Below are positions 59,465-64,000 of a DNA stretch of 64,000 bases, piece by piece. Within the stretch, counting starts at the first letter, position 1. Every line of letters starts with the position of its first letter. The notes below the pieces were generated by a model, which ran no database searches, was not told where the DNA came from, and saw only the letters and a program-made list of their open reading frames with translations. Source of the DNA: DB1 sp049323655 (GTDB taxonomy: Bacteria > Desulfobacterota > Desulfobulbia > Desulfobulbales > SURF-16); assembly GCA_049323655.1 (NCBI GenBank), contig JBMONO010000009.1, positions 254,337 through 318,336 on the forward strand, written 5' to 3'. A program made the translations under genes and the position numbers.

Positions 59465-60811
59465 TCACTCCCGGCAGGCGGCGACAAAGGCCGTGGCCGC
59501 CTGCGGACAAAAACCGAAATGCAGGTGCATGTAGCCGGCCAGCACATTTTTATACCGATACCCCTCCACCGTTCCGTTATCCACCGCATAGCTGCGGGGA
59601 ATAGCCGGGGGCATCTCCTCAATCTCCGAATAGTGAAATTCATGGCCGCGCAGCACCGTGCCGGCCGGTCCCAGCAGAGTGTCGCACGCCAGCCGGATCT
59701 GCCGGTAGCCAAGCGCCGCCCGGCTGCGCCGCATGCGCGCCGTTACCGGAAAGATGCCGACCATCTCGTGGCTGACGCCGGCGTCAGCCACTATGCCCTG
59801 GCAGAGATACATGAAGCCTCCGCATTCGGCGTAGATGGGCCGCCCTGCCTCCGCCCAGCTTCGGATCGCCCGGCGCATGGAGCTATTGGCAGCAAGCTCG
59901 GCGGCGAAAAGCTCAGGATAACCGCCGCCGAGATAGAGACCACCGATCTGTTCAGGCAGGTCGGCGTCGCTCAGGGGGCTGAAAAAGACGAGTTCTGCGC
60001 CGCTGGCCCGCAGCAGATCGAGGTTGTCCTCATAATAAAAGCAGAAGGCCCGGTCCCGCGCCACTGCGATTCGCACCATTCTCCGGGCAGGCGGCTGCCC
60101 GTCATCCGCTGCTGCCTGCCCCTCTGCTGTCGCCCGGCCGGCCAGAACGAGGAGCCGGTCCAGATCGATGTGATCGCGCACGGTGCCTGCAAGTCGGTCC
60201 AGACTCTCCGGCGCCAGGGCCTCTGCCCCCATGTGCAGGCCGAGATGGCGGGAGGGCATGGCAAAGTCAAGCGAACCGGGCAGAAAGCCGATCACCTCGG
60301 CCCGGCAGTGTTCCTCGATCGCCTGCCGGACCAGGGCCAGATGGCGCGGGCTGCCGATGCGGTTGACAATGACCGCCTGCGGCGCCACCGCCGGCTCCAG
60401 GGTCTCGAACCCCTTGACCACCGCTGCCGCGCTCTCGGCCGCGGCGCGCACGTCGAGCACCAGCACGATCGGCACCCGCAACGCTCGCGCCAAGGCGGCG
60501 GAGGAGGAGGGGCCGCCGTCGAACATGCCCATCACCCCCTCGATCACGCCAATGGCTGCCCCATGCATGTGAGCGGCAAACGTCCGGCGGCTAAAGGACT
60601 CACCCGCCATCCACAGGTCGAGATTGCGGGAGATGCGTCCGCAGGCCAGCTGGTGCAGGGTCGGATCGATAAAATCCGGGCCGCATTTGAATGGCTGCAC
60701 CGTCAGCCCTTTCGCTGCCAGGGCCGCCATCAGACCCAGGGTCACCGTGGTCTTGCCGCAGTTGCTCCGGGTGCCGGCCACCAGAAATGCGGGCTGCGAC
60801 TCAGTGCCCAC
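59465..60811 (-). CDS. cbiA: Cobyrinate a,c-diamide synthase
   Basis: This 448-residue glutamine amidotransferase amidates the a and c carboxylates of cobyrinate using ATP. The start is GTG at 60811: GGGGG is six bases upstream, the length becomes normal, and the GTG overlaps the stop of the binding-protein gene. The N-terminal ATP-binding half has VAGTRSNCGKTTVTLGLMAA, VQPFKCGPDFIDPTLH and IEGVMGMFDG. The C-terminal class I amidotransferase half has GLYLGGGYPELFA and AECGGFMYLCQGI with the nucleophile Cys. A His near the end (GYMHLHFG) completes the catalytic set. Confidence 0.96.
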   Translation of the reverse strand: MGTESQPAFLVAGTRSNCGKTTVTLGLMAALAAKGLTVQPFKCGPDFIDPTLHQLACGRISRNLDLWMAGESFSRRTFAAHMHGAAIGVIEGVMGMFDGGPSSSAALARALRVPIVLVLDVRAAAESAAAVVKGFETLEPAVAPQAVIVNRIGSPRHLALVRQAIEEHCRAEVIGFLPGSLDFAMPSRHLGLHMGAEALAPESLDRLAGTVRDHIDLDRLLVLAGRATAEGQAAADDGQPPARRMVRIAVARDRAFCFYYEDNLDLLRASGAELVFFSPLSDADLPEQIGGLYLGGGYPELFAAELAANSSMRRAIRSWAEAGRPIYAECGGFMYLCQGIVADAGVSHEMVGIFPVTARMRRSRAALGYRQIRLACDTLLGPAGTVLRGHEFHYSEIEEMPPAIPRSYAVDNGTVEGYRYKNVLAGYMHLHFGFCPQAATAFVAACRE

Positions 60812-61736
60812 CGGCTGCCCCCTCTGATCTCCGATCAGGATAAAGCATGGCATGGATCTGCCGCACCCCATCCAGGATGCGCAGGGTGGGTCTGGAGACC
60901 AGCCGTTCATCGACCAGATACACCCGACCCTGCCGTACCGCGGCGAGCGCCTGAAAACCGGGCTCACTCATGATCGTCTCCCGGGTCACCGGGTTCATCC
61001 GCCCCTGTTGGGCGAGAAAGACATCGATCTCCCGCCCTTTGGCGAGAATGCGTTCCTTGCCGTACTCGGCGATATTGGTCTCCCGCACCTGGAAGGCGTC
61101 GGCCGCCACGTTCACCCCGCCCGCCTGCTCCAAAGCATACATGGCGATGCTCTGGGGGGCGAATGTTTTCATTTTCTTATGAATCGCCGCAAAGTAGACC
61201 CGCACCCGCTTTTCCGCCGGAATGGCGGCCACCCGCGCCGCCATTGCCGCCATGCCGCCCCGGAAATCGCTCACCATCTTCTCCGCCGCTGCTGCCCGGC
61301 CGGTGAGAAGCCCCAGGGCGCGCCAGTAGTCGGCGATCTCTTCCACCGTGTTGGGCTGAAGGGAGACAACGACAATGCCGCCGGCCCGCAGTTTGTCGAT
61401 GAGCTGGGGATAGGCCCTCTCGATCATCGGCCGAATCAGGACGAGATCAGGCCGGGCCGCCAAAAATTTCTCCGGGTCCGCCTTGTAACTGAAACGCGGC
61501 TTATCGAGCAGCGCGGGCGGATAGTCATCACCCTCGCCAATACCGATCAACTCGTCAGCAAGTCCGAGGGCGGCGAGATTCTCGGTATGAGCTGGATACA
61601 GGGAGATGATCCGGCAAAAGGGCTGCGCCACCTCCACCTCTTGCCCGGCGCTGTCCCTGACAGTGGCGGCCTGCGCGGACAAAACCACCCCCAGCAACAG
61701 CACCGCACCAATCACCACCCGCACCACCTGTCTCAT
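60801..61736 (-). CDS. Periplasmic binding protein of a cobalamin-type ABC importer
   Basis: This 311-residue class III binding protein carries a signal peptide (RQVVRVVIGAVLLLGVVLSA). The ATG at 61736 is six bases after GAGGGG; an upstream ATG is too close to that site. The domain start CRIISLYPAHTENLAALGLA is typical of BtuF/FhuD-like proteins. A long connecting helix and the RPDLVLIRPM and GRVYLVDERL segments follow. Genes for the ATPase and permease precede it and cbiA follows. The ligand is probably a corrinoid; cobalt chelate or heme uptake is the alternative. Confidence 0.9.
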   Translation of the reverse strand: MRQVVRVVIGAVLLLGVVLSAQAATVRDSAGQEVEVAQPFCRIISLYPAHTENLAALGLADELIGIGEGDDYPPALLDKPRFSYKADPEKFLAARPDLVLIRPMIERAYPQLIDKLRAGGIVVVSLQPNTVEEIADYWRALGLLTGRAAAAEKMVSDFRGGMAAMAARVAAIPAEKRVRVYFAAIHKKMKTFAPQSIAMYALEQAGGVNVAADAFQVRETNIAEYGKERILAKGREIDVFLAQQGRMNPVTRETIMSEPGFQALAAVRQGRVYLVDERLVSRPTLRILDGVRQIHAMLYPDRRSEGAAGGH

Positions 61737-61774
61737 CCTCATCCCCTCACTCCCGGCTGCTGGCCCTGTCACAC

Positions 61775-62566
61775 TCACTGCCAATACCGATACGACACCT
61801 GGCGAACATTATTGAAAGGATCGAGCCGCACCTCGCTGTCCACCCCGAACACCTCTTTGATGACAGCCGGCTGTATCACCCGCTCCGTGGCCCCGCTGCA
61901 CAGCAGTCGGCCGTTTTTCAGGAAGAGGATCTCATCGCAGTAGGCCGCCGCCAGATTGAGGTTATGGATGACGGCGATGACGGTACGCCCCTCTTCCCGC
62001 ACCAACTGCCGGGCCGCATTGAAAATCTCCAGGGTGTGCTGGACATCGAGATTGGAGGTGGCCTCGTCGAGCAGCAGCACCGGGGTGTTCTGGGCAAGCG
62101 CCCGGGCCGCCACCACCCGTTGTTTCTCCCCGCCGGACAGTTCGTTGACCGGCCGCTGCCGGAAGGCCTCGATGCCGATGATCGTCAGGGCATCGTCCAC
62201 CAGGCGCCAGTCCTCTTTTGTTGGCCCGGCAAACCGACGGATATACGGGTGACGGCCCATCAGCACCACCTCCTCGACGCTGAAGGCGAAATTGATGGCA
62301 AACTCCTGCGGCACCAAGGCAATCTGCCGGGCCAACTCGCGGCGGGGGTAGTCGGTGACCAGCCGATCGCGATACAGAACCCGGCCGCTGGACGGGTACT
62401 TGCAGCCGGCCAGCAGGTCGAGCAGGGTCGTCTTGCCGCTGCCGTTCGGGCCGACCACCCCGTAAAAACGACCCGGGCTGATGGACAGGGAAAAATCGGT
62501 CAGCGCCGGCCGGTCGTCGTAGTCAAAACCGGCTCCGGCCAAGGTAAAAAGCACGTCGTCACTCAT
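61775..62566 (-). CDS. ABC transporter ATP-binding protein, BtuD/FepC type
   Basis: This is a 263-residue ATPase. Walker A is GPNGSGKTT, Q-loop LVPQEF, ABC signature LSGGEKQR, Walker B VLLLDEATSNLD, switch His in AVIHNLN. The order and the class II importer permease next to it match metal-chelate and vitamin B12 importers. The start overlaps the permease stop by eight bases. Confidence 0.94.
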   Translation of the reverse strand: MSDDVLFTLAGAGFDYDDRPALTDFSLSISPGRFYGVVGPNGSGKTTLLDLLAGCKYPSSGRVLYRDRLVTDYPRRELARQIALVPQEFAINFAFSVEEVVLMGRHPYIRRFAGPTKEDWRLVDDALTIIGIEAFRQRPVNELSGGEKQRVVAARALAQNTPVLLLDEATSNLDVQHTLEIFNAARQLVREEGRTVIAVIHNLNLAAAYCDEILFLKNGRLLCSGATERVIQPAVIKEVFGVDSEVRLDPFNNVRQVSYRYWQ

Positions 62567-63599
62567 AACTGCCCCGCCGCTGCCTGCTGCGGAAGATGAG
62601 GCAGAAAAAGGGGCCGCCGATCAGGGCGGTCAGCACGCCGATCGGTACCTCGACCGGCAGCACCGCCCTGGTCACCGTATCGGCCATGAGCAGCAGAATG
62701 GCACCGGCGCAGAACGAAATCGGCAACAGTCGGCGATTGTCCGGCCCGACGAGAAAACGCATCAGGTGCGGGACAATGAGACCGACAAAGCCGATGATGC
62801 CGGAAACAGAGACGCAGACCGCGGTGACCAGCGAGGCGGCAACGAGCAGCACGGTCCGCACCCGGCTGCTTTCCACCCCCAGCGAAGTCGCGGCCCGGGC
62901 CCCGAGGCTCATGATGTTAAGGTCCCGGGCATAAAACAGGGCAACCAGCAAGCCGGGGACGACCGCAAGGGCGACGAAAAGGACATCGGTCCAGCTGCGG
63001 GCCGCGAAACTGCCCATCAGCCAGAAGATGATCACTCCGACCTGCTCGTCGGCCAGGTATTTCAGAAAACTGATGCCGGCGGCAAGAATCGCCCCGACGA
63101 TGACACCGGAGAGAATCAGGGTGTTGGCCGACATCCGACCGTTGAAGGTGGAGAGCGCCAGCACGATAGCAAGCGTCGCCATGGCGCCGGCAAAGGCAAA
63201 GAGCGGCACCGACAACTGACCGAGCAGGCTCAGATTGGCGACCAGGGCCAGAGCCGCGCCAAAGGCCGCGCCGGCGGAAATCCCCAGTGTATAAGGGTCG
63301 GCCAGGGGGTTGAGCAGAATGCCCTGGTAGACGACCCCGCTCATGGCCAGCCCGGCCCCCACCAAGGCGGCGACGAGAATACGGGGCAGCCGCACCTCCA
63401 TGACGACAAAGGGCGCCACCTGATCGACCCCGGCCGGGGGGACGGGATCACCGGTTATCCGCGCCAGCACGATCCGGACGATATCGAGCCAGTCGATCGC
63501 CACATATCCGAGTCCGGTGGAAAAGAGAATGGCGCAGACGCTGCCGCCGACAAGGAGCAGGAGCAAAAGCCAGAATCGTATGTCAGCCGCTTGCGCCAT
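62559..63599 (-). CDS. FecCD-family permease, B12/metal-chelate type
   Basis: This 346-residue integral membrane protein has about ten helices. FecCD hallmarks include RLPRILVAALVGAGLAMSGV, NPLADPYTLGISAGAAFGA, and GFVGLIVPHLMRFLVGPDNR near the ATPase-coupling site. The ATG at 63599 is used. The sequence just upstream belongs to the tandem dispersed repeats. The gene heads the cobalamin run in this window. No B12 riboswitch is seen between it and the next gene upstream. Confidence 0.94.
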   Translation of the reverse strand: MAQAADIRFWLLLLLLVGGSVCAILFSTGLGYVAIDWLDIVRIVLARITGDPVPPAGVDQVAPFVVMEVRLPRILVAALVGAGLAMSGVVYQGILLNPLADPYTLGISAGAAFGAALALVANLSLLGQLSVPLFAFAGAMATLAIVLALSTFNGRMSANTLILSGVIVGAILAAGISFLKYLADEQVGVIIFWLMGSFAARSWTDVLFVALAVVPGLLVALFYARDLNIMSLGARAATSLGVESSRVRTVLLVAASLVTAVCVSVSGIIGFVGLIVPHLMRFLVGPDNRRLLPISFCAGAILLLMADTVTRAVLPVEVPIGVLTALIGGPFFCLIFRSRQRRGSYE

Positions 63600-63874
63600 G
63601 GTTGATGCTCTCATAAAACTGAAAATTAACCACAGAGACCGCAGAGCACACAGAGGTAACTAATTATAATAAAAGATGTTTACTCTGTATTCTCTGTGCG
63701 CTCTGTGGTGAAAAAAGACTTTTTACGGGTTTGTCATGGTTGATGATTTCGTGAAAACTGAAAATTAACCACGGAGACCGCAGGGTGCACGGAGATAACT
63801 AATTGTATCTAAATATGTTTTCTCTGTGTCCTCGGTGCGCTCTGTGGTGAAAAAAGACTTTTTACGGGTTTGTC
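63597..63874. repeat. Two tandem copies of the dispersed CTCTGTG repeat
   Basis: Unit 1 spans about 63597-63733 and unit 2 about 63734-63874. Each has TCATGGTTGATG at the left, AACCAC[A/G]GAGACCGCAG in the left arm, a middle AT-rich part, and CTCTGTG/CTCTGTGGTGAAAAAAGA in the right arm. The left and right arms are roughly inverted repeats of each other. Unit 1 begins at the permease start codon, so its context was copied in unit 2. Other copies are at 24204-24271 and 32836-32936. Confidence 0.85.
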
Positions 63875-64000
63875 AAGCTTGGTGGTAGCCGCGTCAAAGA
63901 TGGTATGGTAAAGGCCCTCGCGGGTTAAAATGTTCCGCATGGACCAGAGGCTCTTGAGGCTGACATAGGAATATTGGTCGGAATTGCTGGTGATATTAAG
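63809..64000 (-). CDS. C-terminal end of an unidentified protein (5' end outside window)
   Basis: The frame is open from the right window edge to TAG at 63809-63811, 63 codons. The first 45 or so residues look like a real protein end (NSDQYSYVSLKSLWSMRNIL, then TREGLYHTIFDAATTKL). The last 18 or so (VKSLFSPQSAPRTQRKHI) are encoded by the dispersed repeat, so the native C-terminus was replaced or extended when the repeat arrived. I do not recognise the family. Confidence 0.55.
   Translation of the reverse strand, partial: LNITSNSDQYSYVSLKSLWSMRNILTREGLYHTIFDAATTKLDKPVKSLFSPQSAPRTQRKHI

Noticed and set aside
57695..60973. Plus-strand open frame of more than 1000 codons opposite the cbi genes
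   Set aside because: It runs antisense to cbiET, cbiD, cbiC and cbiA, which have clear family motifs. High GC content removes stop codons on the opposite strand.
63600..63808. Cobalamin riboswitch before the permease gene
   Set aside because: No B12-box-like or conserved core sequence; the region is made of the dispersed repeats.
63597..63874. Possible CRISPR array
   Set aside because: Only two long units of about 137 bases that are similar throughout; no short repeats with unique spacers and no cas genes.

Overview
The window is GC-rich chromosomal DNA from a Gram-negative, probably anaerobic or microaerophilic bacterium. It carries an ammonia-forming nitrite reductase (nrfHA), a five-heme cytochrome, an anaerobic-type (cbi) cobalamin pathway, a PEP-CTERM sorting substrate, a spd/mt-type elongation factor G, a eukaryotic-type HisA and sigma-54-like promoters. 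Together these suggest a deltaproteobacterium (Desulfobacterota, perhaps Desulfobulbales). The taxonomic placement is inference; no rRNA gene is present to settle it. I see no prophage, insertion sequence or CRISPR array.

Layout. (1) 1-506: 3'-truncated isopentenyl-diphosphate isomerase. (2) 0.9-12.7 kb: an exported-protein locus built on a tandem duplication. Each copy has an STN-PDZ protein gene and a large PKD-repeat protein gene, followed by a PEP-CTERM gene that is intact in copy B and decayed in copy A. A PrsT-like TPR lipoprotein gene lies beyond. (3) 12.8-23.3 kb, minus strand: moxR-DUF58-DUF4381-batA-batB/C-batD, a TVP38/TMEM64 protein, and a histidine kinase with a sigma-54 activator. 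(4) 23.7-25.8 kb: nrfH-nrfA.

(5) 25.9-33.3 kb: two cassettes facing away from a shared divergent promoter region. Each encodes a LysM/peptidoglycan-binding protein, a zinc-metallopeptidase-like protein with an 11-residue HExxH...H motif and no signal peptide, and an exported helical-repeat protein. The plus-strand cassette ends in a PAAR spike-tip protein. (6) 33.3-37.9 kb, minus strand: a Thr-phosphorylation set with a membrane Ser/Thr kinase, an FHA-EAL fusion, a PP2C phosphatase and a small membrane protein. Regions 5 and 6 together look like an effector and regulation island of a type VI-like contractile injection system whose structural genes are elsewhere.

(7) 38.1-42.0 kb: a five-heme cytochrome c, and opposite it two operons of tiny duplicated membrane proteins (families A and B), each behind a sigma-54-like promoter and an upstream inverted repeat. 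(8) 42.1-51.1 kb: housekeeping genes, including an EamA transporter, HisA, a P-loop ATPase, EF-G, tRNA-Phe, an RDD membrane protein, a zinc-ribbon acidic protein, a lipoprotein and Pcm. (9) 51.3-63.6 kb, minus strand: a near-continuous cobalamin operon with a B12-type ABC importer, cbiA, C, D, ET, L, F, G and H, then an SAH/MTA deaminase and a YqaA membrane protein. cbiJ, the cobalt chelatase and late nucleotide-loop genes are not in the window. (10) 63.6-64.0 kb: two tandem copies of a dispersed repeat seen at two other places in the window, and the C-terminal end of an unidentified gene.
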